Shown in pieces: positions 38,218 through 49,603 of a stretch of 64,000 nucleotides of DNA. The notes beneath the pieces were generated by a model, which saw only the letters and a list, made by a program, of their open reading frames with translations, had not been told where the DNA came from and searched no databases. Position 1 is the first letter of the stretch, and every line of letters starts with the position of its first letter. The stretch is from positions 203,703,001 to 203,767,000 of the forward strand of contig NC_092336.1 in NCBI RefSeq assembly GCF_046630445.1, read 5' to 3'. Both the position numbers and the translations under genes were made by a program. The DNA comes from Rutidosis leptorrhynchoides (Eukaryota > Streptophyta > Magnoliopsida > Asterales > Asteraceae).

Positions 38218-38640
38218 TCATCGGGCTCGCAGGCCCTCCTCACTGAAAACCATCATACGGCCAATTGTCGTACGGATACTGCTGCTGAAACCTTTGACGC
38301 GCATCTTCCAACCTTTCATGCTCACTATAAATCGGGGCCTGCACTCGTGGCCGAACTGGACTACGATAATACACGGGTGTCTGAGCAGTAGTACCATAAT
38401 AATGATCCGGGTTGCAGTAGAAAAGACGAGCATTGTGCCTTTGCCATCGTTCCCATAAGCAATCCATTGCTGGTCATGTAAGGACTCGGTCGACCTCTCA
38501 TCGACCCGCTGCTGACTTTCCCACATACGGTCATTATGCGACCGTTGTTCTTCCCGAAAATCATTAAATCTATCTGACACACCGATTTGAACATTATCAA
38601 CCCTCGAAACCAAATCATTCCAAACTGTCTCTGAAACACC
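38218..38640 (-). pseudogene. Athila env-position ORF, C-terminal piece (left copy)
   Basis: Corresponds to 53580-53990 of the right copy: a charged, Gln/Arg-rich C-terminal segment (VDNVQIGVSDRFNDF, ERLEDARQRFQQQYP). It is split from its N-terminal part by the solo LTR at 38646 and contains a frameshift (a base lost near 38447) relative to the right copy. Confidence 0.6.
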
Positions 38641-38645
38641 CCAAG

Positions 38646-40838
38646 TGTAACGACCCGGAATTTTCCGATCGTTCTATACTTATGAGATTAATATTTACAT
38701 AAATTAAACCTTACCAACATGATAAGCAATCCAAACTGTTGAGACTTATATTTTTGAAAAGAGTTTTACACAACGTTTGACCGTCCAATTTGACCAATGA
38801 TATCACGAACTATATAACACACGATAATTATACGATTATGTATATGTACATATCTATACATATTTAACATGATTTAAGGATGGTTTAACATTTCATTGTG
38901 AACTAACAACAATGAGTTATAAGTATACTTTGAGACCACTAACTTAAGTTTTCAAAACGATAACTATATGTAACGTTCTTTGACATATATACTTACAATC
39001 TATAATGTGTTGTGATTTATGTCACCAATATGATTTAAGTGTTATGGGATTAATTTGTAACCAAAATAATCTTGATAAATATCGAACAAGTTTGGGGAAG
39101 TGTGGAGTGCACACTTGTTTGAACTTATCTTGATTATGACGGGGGTTCGGGGGCAGCGCCTTGGTTCCCTCAACAACCAGACTGTCCTATAAGTATCACC
39201 ATCACCTTGGTTTTTCATTTCATTCTTACAACCATCTTTCTCTAACCAAAAACACACTCTTAGGAACTCTAAGTGTTCTTCACAATCTCAGCAAATACTC
39301 ATGAAGAACTAGCTTCATGAACAACCTATAATCATCATAAGAAAGTTTGATCAAGATTATTTTCTATCTTTTCCAGTAGCTTTATCCAAGTAACTTGAGG
39401 TAGTAACCTTATTCATAATCTTATTCGATTCATATTTATATAGCTATCTTATTTTGTGTTATAAAATTTTTAACAACAAGAACATAGTTTGAATGATTTC
39501 AAACCTGTTCGCAAACTAAATAGATCCTTCTAATTTAATTTTTAAAACACTTCAAAACCTGTAGTATATCATATTATGACAAAATCGGATTAATCATATC
39601 TTGACTAATTAACATAATATTTAATATATATTTACTTATGATTTGATTTTATATATTTCAGGACCACCCGTAAACAACACGAGAAGATTAATCATAAGAC
39701 CTCATGATTGTACGCAACACGTCATCTGACAATACGGTACTTTATGTACGCAACACGTCATTTGACAACATAGTACCATGGGTCGAGATTAATTCTGATC
39801 AATACGAATACGATGGGGTCTTTATTTATTTTATTGAGCAACTAATTGTGGACCATTAACAACAGACTACTAACCACGGACTAAGAAAATATTAAAAGTA
39901 TTATAAGTATATATATATGTAACGATTACATGAAAAGAAAATATGTTGATATATTATATATATGGTTAGGTTCGTGATATCTATCGGAGACCAAGTCGAG
40001 TTAAATACCTTCAAGGAAAAGGTGAGTATATAGTCCCACTTTTAAACTCTAAATATTTCGGGATGAGAATACATGCATTTTATGATTTACGTTATAGACA
40101 CAAGTGATTAAAATTATATATTCTACGTTGAGTTGTACCACTGGCATATCTCCCTGTAACTTGGTAACTACTATTTACATGCGGTATTGTAAACGTGAAT
40201 CCTGTTGATAGATCTATCGGGCCTGACAACCCCAACCGGACTGGACGACCAGTATTCAACGGTTGCACAGTACTTCGTTTCGGTGACTACACTTGGTACG
40301 GTGTAGTAAGATTTCATAATAAAGGGAATATGCGACGTTGATTAAATGTTAAGTATGGTTATCAAGTGCTCAACAACTTAGAATATTTTTATTAAAACGT
40401 TTATATATGAAATCTTGTGGTCTATATTCATAACGCTGCCGGCATTAAACCTATATCTCACCAACTTTATGTTGACGTTTTAAGCATGTTTATTCTCAGG
40501 TGATAACTAAAAGCTTCCGCTGCAACATGTTGAATTTAAGCAAGATCTTGAGTATGCATATTTGTGTCAAAAATAAAACTGCATATCGGAGGATTTGTAA
40601 TGTAAAATATGTTGGAAGTCGTATTGTTATTATCACATGTAAAGTTTGTAAGTATAAGATTATCGCTAAACGATAATCATTATTATCTTGTTTAAACCTT
40701 GTATTTGTAATAAAAGTTATGATTTGTATTGTAAAAACGAATGCAGTTTTTGAAAAACGTCGTATATAGAGGTCAATACCTCGCGATGAAATCATATGTT
40801 ATTGTATTCGTCCTTATGGTTAAGGTCGGGTTATGACA
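38646..40838 (+). mobile_element. Solo LTR (2193 bp) inserted in the left Athila copy
   Basis: It starts TGTAACGACCCGG and ends TTATGACA, flanked by perfect CCAAG duplications (38641-38645, 40839-40843). The right Athila copy shows the uninterrupted site near 53563-53580. A central block (GATAGATCTATCGGGCC, GTACTTCG, AGACACAAGTGATT) resembles that of the LTR at 7690-11290, so the two families are related. Orientation is set by that similarity. The short ORFs inside it are not genes. Confidence 0.85.
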
Positions 40839-40843
40839 CCAAG

Positions 40844-41220
40844 GCTGACCACTACCCGAACCATAAGACTCCTCTGACTCGGAACCAAAACACTCGTGGA
40901 TGCGAGCCGCGACTTCCTCATCATCATCATGTCGCGCACCACTACCACTCGCCCCACCTTGTTGAGACGGCTCAACATATTCGACTAACATAGACCGATT
41001 CGAGTTCCACATCAAAATTTGTGCATTAATATAAAATTGAACCCCGAATGGTTTCATTGACTCACGAGCCGGTGTACAACGAGTGAAGTTAATATTGAAA
41101 AACCGAGCAATTTTAGTAACATAATGACTCCCCAAAAGTAGTTTTGCCTTTTGTTTCTCCATCGCATGCTTACGCAAATACTCACCCACCAAATTAGCCA
41201 AGTCAGCAAACTATAATTAA
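40844..41220 (-). pseudogene. Athila env-position ORF, middle piece (left copy)
   Basis: Contains the segment equivalent to right-copy 53200-53560 (NLVGEYLRKHAMEK, INFTRCTPARESMKPFG). At 41219 it jumps to intron-like sequence. The right copy has about 1.18 kb more here, so most of the ORF has been deleted. Confidence 0.65.
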
Positions 41221-41975
41221 CAAGACCCATAACCAATCTTCCCCAATTACTTATCTCTAATTCGAAATCAAATAAACCATGAATCCTAGAATCAAAGATA
41301 TGCATCAAAAACACAAAAAAATTATGAATTTCATACATACTAATCATATTCAACAAATACTCATGATTAATTTAAGCATTCAAGACCAAAATTAACAACC
41401 CCACACTAATTCTCAACCTAATCCGAATTTAAACAACAAATAAGTATGCAATTAGGCAAGAACAAGATAAAGAAAGTCAAAATCGGACCTTTGGTGCCAT
41501 GGATTAGAGATTTGATGAAGAAATTTAAGCAAAAATTTAAGATTAAAGATTAGGATTTGAGAGGTTTTTGAATCGTGCTTGAATAAGAAAAGATAAGTGA
41601 GTTTCTCAAACATCAAATAACCCTAAATAACCTAAATTCCCGTCGGGTATAGCCATTGGGTGGTTTGACCCATTTCCTTTAAAAAAAAAAACGAGTTAGG
41701 AATTTCCTTCAGTCGCGGGCCGCGCCACGGCTTAAAACACCAAAATCCCCAGAAATATTTAAAACCCTCGACCTGCAAAACATGAGTTAACCCGCGCCGC
41801 GGCTTAAAACAGGCGGATTTTCCCTTAAAAATTTTAACTTTTTTTCCAACAAAAACACAATTTCCCAAATCTAATGCCTTAACCAATGATCATATTGTAC
41901 TTGCTTCAAGCAGGAAATATACAAAACTACAAAAATATTATACAAACTCTACAACAAAGATTATAACCACGATTT
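41221..41975. other. Region between integrase and env-position ORF, left copy
   Basis: Counterpart of 51233-52020. It keeps the short first exon (ATGGCACCAAAG followed by GTCCG, plus 41493-41504 reversed) and the CG-rich boxes near 41712-41730 and 41790-41805. The TATA of the right copy is degraded here. Confidence 0.5.
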
Positions 41976-43625
41976 TCACGCGTCGTTAGATGTAAAGATG
42001 AGTTTAATCTCATCGTCCACCTCTTGCGGTCCATCGACATAATGTTTGATCCGGTGACCGTTCACCTTAAACTCTTCCCCCTTCGAATTAACTAAATCAA
42101 CCGCCCCATGGGAATAAACCTTACGAACAATAAATGGTCCCGACCACTTAGAGTTTAACTTTTCGGGAAACAAACGAAATCGTGAATTGAAAAGAAGCAC
42201 ACGATCCCCTTCCTTAAATTTCTTAGGATCTTTAAAACGATTGTCGTGCCACTTCTTCGTCCTCTCCTTACTAATCAACGAATTTTCATAAGCATCGAGC
42301 CTCAATTCCACTAACTCATTTAATTGGCTCAAACGAAGGCGTCCCGCCTCCTTAAGATCAAGATTGCTCGTTATGAAAGCCCAAAAAGCTTTGTGTTCAA
42401 TCTCCACCGGGAGATGACATGCTTTACCATAAAGTAACCGAAAAGGAGTGGTTCCGGTTGGCGTTTTGTACGCCGTTCTAAATGCCCATAAGGCATCATC
42501 AAGTTTGAACGACCACTCCTTAGGATTAGAACCAATTGTTTTTTCAATCATCTTTAAAGCTCGGTTGGTGTTTTCGACTTGCCCATTCGTTTGAGGATGG
42601 TAGGATGTCGAAACTTTATGGGTCACCCCATATCGTTTCAACACCTTTTCAAGTTGGACGTTACAAAAGTGAGTTTCCCGATTGCTAATTAAAGCTTTTG
42701 AGGCACCAAAACGAGAAAAGAGTTGTTTAAGGAACGAAACTACAACATGTGCATCATTAGTGGGCAAAGCTTGTGCTTCGACCCATTCCGAAACGTAATC
42801 GATGGCAACGAGAATGTAGAGCTTATTATTAGATTTTGAAAACGGGCACATGAAAACAATCCCCCATATATCAAAAACCTCGCAAACTTGGATAACATTT
42901 TGAGGCATCTCATCTCGTTGGGTGATTTGACCCGCCCGTTGACATGAATCACACGATTGACATATTTGGTGGCCATCCTTGAAGATAGTAGGCCAATAGA
43001 AACCGGTCTCATAGACTTTTCTCCCCGTAACTTGGGGACCATAATGCCCACCCGCAGGTCCATGATGGCATTGGATCAGAATGCGCGTGCACTCATCTCC
43101 GGAAACGCATCGGCGAATCATCCCATCGGAACATCGCCTAAAAAGATAAGGATCCTCCCAGAAATAGTACTTGAGGTCACTAAAGAATTTCTTCCGCTTG
43201 TGATGTAACCATCCTTTCTCTAGGAATCTCCCAACAAGGTAGTTAGCAATATCCACATACCATGGCTCGTCCACTTTGTCCACATTCATGAGATACTCGT
43301 CGAAAAAATCATCATGGATACTCGACTCATGAAGGACATCGAGATTTGGATTCTTGAGTCTAGACAAATGGTCGGCCGCAAGATTTTCAGCACCTTTTTT
43401 ATCCCGGATCTCGATATCGAATTCTTGCAAAAGCAAGATCCATCTAAGCAGTCGAGGTTTAGCATCCGGTTTTGAGAATAGGTACTTTAAAGCCGAATGG
43501 TCCGTAAAAACAATAGTCTTAGAAAAGACTAAGTAGGACCGGAACTTATTAAACGAAAAGACCACCGCAAGGAGCTCTTTTTCAGTGGTAGTGTAATTCA
43601 ACTGTGCTCCTTGCAAGGTCTTGCT
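41976..43625 (-). pseudogene. Athila RNase H and integrase (left copy), catalytic residues lost
   Basis: The frame follows on from RT after a TAA at 43629-43631. RNase H motifs come first ([11 protein letters not shown]), then the integrase zinc domain ([19 protein letters not shown]) and core. Two catalytic Asp positions differ from the right copy: DIWGI is followed by V, and ISD reads ISN. The Glu in QVENTNR remains. A C-terminal chromodomain is not visible, as expected for Athila. The frame is long and open (546 codons) but the enzyme should be inactive. Confidence 0.85.
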
Positions 43626-43628
43626 TGC

Positions 43629-44383
43629 TTAATAAATGGGTCGGAAATGTTTCTCGACCCTTTGGCCCAAAACAGAGCCAACAGCAAAATCAGATGCATC
43701 ACACATAAGCTCGAATGAAAGGGACCAATTCGGAGCAATTATGATGGGTACATTGATGAGTTTCTCCTTAAGAAGATCGAATGCCCTTTGGCACTCGTCG
43801 GAGAAATTCGAAGGTGTGTCCTTTTCGAGGAGTTTGTTAATCGGGTTAGCAATTTTAGAAAAATCCTTAATAAACCGCCGGTAAAAACCGGCATGCCCGA
43901 CAAAACTCCGAACACCCTTAACATCGATGGGAGGTGGAAGGTTCTTAATAACCGTTACCTTCGCGGGATCCACCTCAATACCATTCTTAGAAATCTTGTG
44001 TCCGAGGACTATGCCCCCTTGCACCATGAAATGACACTTTTTCCAGTTGAGCACAAGATTAGACTTCTCACACCTTTCCAACATCCATTCTAAATTAAGA
44101 AGGCATAAATCGAAAGTGTCACCGAAGACCGAAAAGTCATCCATGAACATCTCCATGCAATCTTCTATCATATCATGGAATATGGCCATCATGCACCTTT
44201 GAAAAGTGGCCGGAGCGTTGCAAAGGCCAAAGGGCATGCGTCGGTATGAGAATGTGCCATATGGGCACGTAAAAATGGTTTTCTCCTGGTCCTCGGGCGA
44301 GATAGGGATTTGAAAATAGCCCGAAAAACCATCGAGAAAACAATAAAAGCTATTTCCCGCCAACCTCTCTAACATTTGATTAA
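43629..44383 (-). pseudogene. Athila reverse transcriptase (left copy), N terminus deleted
   Basis: Starts within the RT fold (LAGNSFYCFLDGFSGYFQI) and keeps RRMPFGLCNAPATFQ, the catalytic FMDD (44136-44147), LVLNWKKCHF, LGHKIS and FYRRFI. About 590 bp present in the right copy (48240-48826) are missing at its start. The protease frame therefore runs into it at about 44380, where both copies share an ATTTTGACCAC...AAATG context. Confidence 0.85.
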
Positions 44384-45540
44384 AGTGGTCAAAATATCCA
44401 CCTCCTCAACATGTAACTCTTCATCAATTTCAACCAATAAACATTCTCCTGAACCCCGTAACTCTGAAAATTCCTGCAAAAACTCAGACTGGACATTCAC
44501 AGTGTTAAGGAAATAACATGTATCACCAGTGTAGGCAGGGTATTTTAAAGCATAGTCGATTGAGAAAGTTGCATGCAAATCATCTATCCTAAGGGTCAAC
44601 TGTTGGTCATAGACATCAATGATACATCTAGCCGTATTTAAAAATGGCCGACCCAAAATAAGTGAAATCCTTTCATCCACTTCCATATCCAACACCACGA
44701 AATCGGCCGGGAAAACCAACGACCCGGTCTTAACTAGCATATTCTCTATAATTCCACGAGGAAATTTAATGGAGCGGTCAGCTAGCTGAATAGCCATACG
44801 CGTGGGTTTCAACTCCCCGGGGTCTAGCTTTAAGTAAATAGAATAGGGCATTAAATTTATGCTAGCCCCCAAATCTGTCAACGCCCTCATACAATCCAAA
44901 TTACCCAGTAAACAAGGGATGATGAAACTCTCAGGATCCTCAAGCTTCTCAGGAAGCTTGTTTACAACTACCGCTGAGCATGCGGCATTCAACCTGACTG
45001 AAGACACGTTCTCCAGCTTCTTCCTGTTAGTTAGCAAGTCCTTAAGAAACCTTGCATACTTGGGCATACCTGCAATCACATCAATAAAAGGCAAATTTAT
45101 ATTAACTTTTTTAATCAAGTCCATGAACTTGGACTTTTCTGCCTCCAGCTTCTCCAATCTCTGCTTCCTTGGGAATGGGAGCGGTGGTTGATACTTTTTA
45201 ACTACCGGTTTAGCAGCAACAGTTTCCGGTACCCTCACAACTTTCTCAATCACCTTTTCCGGCTCCTTTTCCCCTCCGGTTCACTAACAACAACCGGCTC
45301 ACTATCCTTAACCAACGGCACTCGCAAATCATATTCATCGGGCTTCTTCGGTGGATCATATGCTAAACCACTTCGGGTGGTGATAGCATTAATGTGCCCA
45401 TTCTTCGGGTTATTATCTGTCTTACTCGGTAACTCCCTCGGTTTTCTCTCATTATTCTGATTAGCAAGTTGACCAATTTGTTTCTCCAAATTCTGAATAG
45501 CTGCTTGTTGATTTCGAAACATTTGATCATTCTTCTCATT
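44369..45540 (-). pseudogene. Athila gag end and aspartic protease (left copy)
   Basis: From 45540 the gag C terminus reads QNLEKQIGQLANQ and ITTRSGLAYDPP. A shift at a G run (plus 45272-45280) separates it from the protease frame. The protease has the Athila-type active site TDLGASINLMP, then LKLDPGELKPTRM, FPADFVVLDME and ILGRPFLNT. It processes the polyprotein. The piece is open for 294 codons. Confidence 0.8.
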
Positions 45541-45555
45541 ATATTAGCAAGTTTT

Positions 45556-45572
45556 TGGCGCCGCTGCCGGGG
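45556..45572 (+). other. Primer-binding site, tRNA-Asp type
   Basis: TGGCGCCGCTGCCGGGG differs by one base from the complement of plant tRNA-Asp 3' sequence, the primer usual for Athila elements. It fixes the 5' end of the right copy's interior even though the LTR before it is gone. Confidence 0.8.
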
Positions 45573-45716
45573 TCAGTTATGTCCAAAATTAAGATTGTTA
45601 TCTAATTGTTCTTAGTTTAGTTTAGTTATAGTTTATTATTTCTCTTCGTTTATTCTCAGTTGAATCGGTGCGTTTAATCAGTTGTTAGTTGTGATTTCGC
45701 AGATAACAGGTAGTGC

Positions 45717-47376
45717 ATGCCACATACGTGTTCTTCTAATTCTCCGATTCTTCACCCGTTTGACGAACCCGAAAGAGAGTTATTCAGAGCGTTAAGTCAA
45801 GAGCAACAGTCATTCATCTTTTTCTTCGAGTGCTAATATAATTAATTTGGGTAGTAGTTCTGAGACTGTGGTTCCCAATACACCACCTGAAATCAGAGAA
45901 GAAGAAGAATCTTACATTTCATTAGATCTTTTCGAGACTGAAGAGATGGCTGAACAACCAGAACAGCCATATCGTCCTCAGACTATGGCAGAAAAGTTGA
46001 AGGCCACCCGAGCTGGCCAAGGCAATTCGATTACTCAACCGAACATCACTCAGCCTTTTCAAATTACAGGTCCGATTCTGAGTTTGATTTCTTCTGACTG
46101 CCAATTTTATGGCAAGGATAGTGAGGATGCTAACGAGCATCTTCGTATTTTCAATGATGTTTGCAACCTTTTCAAGCTGCACGAGGTTGCCGATACTTAG
46201 ATCAAGACAAGGTTTTTTCCCTGGACTCTTAAAGGAGAAGCTAAGAGATGGTTAGATAAGCAGCCAGAGAGAGCGATTACCTCTTGGGAAGTTTTGGTGG
46301 ATAAGTTTTTAACAAAGTTTTTTCCTGCGTCTCGAGCTGCTAGACTTCAAGCAGATATTTCGCAATTCAGACAAAAGAGCAGTGAGACGTTGTTTGATGC
46401 TTGGGACCGTTATTCTAATATGTTACGCTCGTGTCCGCAACATGGGTAGAATGATTTACAAAAGGTCCAGATTTTCTATAAGGGGTGTGACATACCAACT
46501 CGTCAGAGTATAGATCAAGTAGCAGGTGGTACTTTAATGGATAAGACCGAAGAAGAGGCACTAGAGATTATTGAAAAGCAAGCTGCTTACACTCACGAAT
46601 GGCATCAAGATCATGAGTCAACTCATTCAGCTTCAGTTAAGAGAACCGAAACCACTGGTGCGTTTGATTATGGGTCTATTAATGCTAAGTTAGACAAATT
46701 TGGTAGGCACTTGGAGAAGTTGGAGAAGGACATGCATGGTATTAAGGTTGGTTTTGAATTTTGTGGGGGATTACACTTAGAAAAAGATTGTGATGCGGGT
46801 TTGACTATGAATCAGAAAGAAGAGATCGCTTATATTAGTCAACAGAACAACAATCAGTTTCAGGGACGTGCGCAGTTTAATAGGAATTTCAACAATCCCT
46901 ATAATCCTCAAGGTAATCAAGGTTCGAGGTTCCAGCCAGGATCTAGTGGAGGATATCAACAGCAAGCTCCTGGGTATTTTCAGAAACCCCAAGCCGAAGA
47001 GAAAAAGTCCAACCTTGAAGCTATGATCGAAAAGCTTGTGATGTCTCAAACTCACCTTGTTACTACTGTTACTCAAAACAATGAGAAGAATGATCAAATG
47101 TTTCGAAATCAACAAGCAGCTATTCAGAATTTGGAGAAACAAATTGGTCAACTTGCTAATCAGAATAATGGAAGGAAACCGGAGGAGTTACCGAGTAAGA
47201 CAGATAATAACCTGAAGAATGAGCACGTTAATGCTATCACCACCCGAAGTGGTTTAGCATATGATCCACCGAGGAAGCCCGATGAGTATGATTTGCGAGT
47301 GTCGTTGGTTAAGGATAGTGAGCCGGTTGTTGTTAGTGAACCGGAGGGGGGAAAAGGAGCCGGAACAGGTGATTGA
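45717..47376 (+). pseudogene. Athila gag (right copy)
   Basis: A Met at 45717 opens a short N-terminal piece (HPFDEPERELFRAL) that shifts frame before 45847. From 45847 to 47376 one frame holds the retrotransposon gag domain (AKRWLDKQPERAITSWEVL, KFLTKFFPASRAARLQ). It is broken by stops at 46198 and 46447. The C-terminal half is Asn/Gln-rich with QNLEKQIGQLANQ and ITTRSGLAYDPP near the end. Gag forms the particle that packages element RNA. Positions 45717-47079 exist only here, since the left copy is truncated. Confidence 0.8.
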
Positions 47377-48232
47377 GAAAGTTGTGAGGGTACCGGAAAC
47401 TGTTGCTGCTAAACCGGTAGTTAAAAAGTATCAACCACCGCTCTCATTCCCAAGGAAGCAGAGATTGGAGAAGCTGGAGGCAGAAAATTCCAAGTTCATG
47501 GACTTGATTAAAAAAGTTAATATAAATTTGCCTTTTATTGATGTGATTGCAGGTATGCCCAAGTATGCAACGTTTCTTAAGGACTTGCTAACTAACAGGA
47601 AGAAGCTGGAGAACGTGTCTTCAGTCAGGTTGAATGCCGCATGCTCAGCGGTAGTTGCAAACAAGCTTCCTGAGAAGCTTGAGGATCCTGGGAGTTTCAC
47701 CATCCCTTGTTTACAGGGTAATTTGGATTGTATGAGGGCGTTGACAGATTTGGGGGCTAGCATAAATTTAATGCCCTATTCTATTTACTTAAAGCTAGAC
47801 CCCGGGGAGTTGAAACCCACGCGTATGGCTATTCAGCTAGCTGACCGCTCCATTAAATTCCCTCATGAAATTATAGAGAATATGCTAGTTAAGACCGGGT
47901 CGTTGATTTTCCTGGCCGATTTCGTGGTGTTGGATATGGAAGTGGATGAAAGGAATCCACTTATTTTGGGTCGGCTATTTTTAAATACGGCTAGATGTAT
48001 CATTGATGTCTATGGCCAACAGTTGACCCTTAGGATAGATGATTTACATGCAACTTTCTCAATCGACCATGCTTTAAAATACCCTGTCTACACTGATGAT
48101 ACATGTTATTTCCTTAACACTGTGAATGTCCAGTCTGAGTTTTTGCAGGAATTCCCAGAGTTACAGGGTTCAGGAGAATGTTCATTGGTTGTAATTGATG
48201 AAGAGTTCATGTTGAGGAGGTGGATATTTTGA
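47354..48232 (+). pseudogene. Athila aspartic protease (right copy)
   Basis: Follows gag after a frame change at a six-G run (47346-47351). It reads EKEPEQVIEKVVRVPE, a linker rich in Lys/Leu, then the protease core with TDLGASINLMP, FLADFVVLDME and ILGRLFLNT. A one-base loss near 48206 sends it out of frame before RT. Confidence 0.8.
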
Positions 48233-49600
48233 CCACCTTGATGAAAAACGGCTATGAGCTGACTGAGGAGGAGTTCAAAGAACTCGAACGTGATGTGGAT
48301 TACCGGAGCAAGTCTTCGATTGAAGAACCTCCCGAGTTAGAATTGAAGCCACTTCCAGATCATTTGAAATACGCTTATTTGTAGGAGGAATCTAAGCTCC
48401 CGGTAATTATTTCTTCTTCTCTTACTACAGGTCAGAAAACTGAACTTGTAACCATTCTGCAGGCCCATAAACCGGCCATTGCATGAAAAATTCACGACAT
48501 CAAGGGTATTAGTCCCTCCTATTGCACCCACAAAATTCTAATGGAGGATAACTCCAAACCTGTTGTGCAATGACAAAGGAGGTTGAACCCGCACATGCAA
48601 GATGTCGTGAAGAAAGAGATCGTTAAGCTCCTCGAAGCAGGACTGATTTACCCGATCTCTGACAGTCCTTGGATTAGCCCGGTACACTGTGTTCCTAAGA
48701 AAGGTAGTATGACTGTTACCACCAATGATAAAAACGAGTTAATTTCCACTCAGACTGTCACGAGGTGGCGTGTTTGTATTGACTACCGGAACACGCAAGG
48801 ATCATTTTCCGTTACCTTTCATGGATCAAATGTTAGAGAGGTTGGCGAGAAATAGCTTTTATTGTTTTCTCGATGGTTTTTCGGGCTATTTTCAAATCCC
48901 TATCTCGCCCGAGGACCAGGAGAAAACCACTTTTACGTGCCCATATGGCACATTCTCATACCGACGCATGCCCTTTGTCCTTTGCAACGCTCATGCACTT
49001 TTCAAAAGTGCATGATGGCCATATTCCATGATATGATAGAAGATTGCATGGAGGTGTTCATGGATGACTTTTCGGTCTTCGGTGACACTTTCGATTCATG
49101 CCTTCTTAATTTAGAACGGATGTTGGAAAGGTGTGAGAAGTCTAATCTTGTGCTCAACTGGGAAAAGTGTCATTTCATGGTGCAAGGGGGCATAGTCCTC
49201 GGGCACAAGATTTCTAAGAACGGTATTGAGGTAGATCCCGCGAAGGTAACGGTTATTAAAAACCTTCCACCTCCCACCGATGTTAAGGGTGTTCGGAATT
49301 TTCTCGGGCATGCCGGTTTTTACCGGCGGTTTATTAAGGATTTTTCTAAAATTGCTAACCCTATTAACAAACTCCCCGAAAAGGACACACCATGAAATTT
49401 CTCCGACGAGTGCCAAAGGGCATTCGATCTTCTTAAGGAGAAACTCATCAATGCACCCATCATAATTGCTCCGAATTGGTCCCCTTCCATTCGAGCTTAT
49501 GTGTGATGCATCTGATTTTGCTGTTGGCTCTGTTTTGGGCCAAAGGGTCGAGAAACATTTCCGACCCATTTATTACGCAAGCAAGACCTAGCAAGGAGCA
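48233..49600 (+). pseudogene. Athila reverse transcriptase (right copy), multiply broken
   Basis: The RT N-terminal part (VKKEIVKLLEAGLIYPI, WISPVHCVPKKG) is preceded by stops at 48382, 48484 and 48571. Frameshifts occur near 48790 and between 48925 and 49010. The catalytic FMDD is intact at 49057-49068, followed by LVLNWEKCHF and FYRRFI. Another stop lies at 49393. It is more decayed than its integrase neighbour. Confidence 0.8.
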
Positions 49601-49603
49601 CAG

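Larger units (their letters stand above)
34760..45540 (-). mobile_element. Athila-like gypsy retrotransposon, left copy, truncated at both ends
   Basis: Matches 47080-57932 in reverse complement. Read on the minus strand it holds the end of gag, protease, RT, RNase H, integrase, the remains of the env-position ORF, a non-coding 3' region and an LTR lacking its U5 end. It breaks off inside gag at 45540. Deletions relative to the right copy remove the RT N terminus (near 44380) and most of the env-position ORF (near 41219). A solo LTR of another family is inserted at 38646-40838. Protein order and the 3' ORF are typical of Athila. Confidence 0.9.

Noticed and set aside
40496..40795. 99-codon ORF in the solo LTR
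   Set aside because: Lies wholly inside an LTR and has random composition.
38641..40843. Intron of the env-position ORF in the left copy
   Set aside because: It has TG...CA ends with a 5 bp duplication and no GT/AG borders, so it is a solo LTR.
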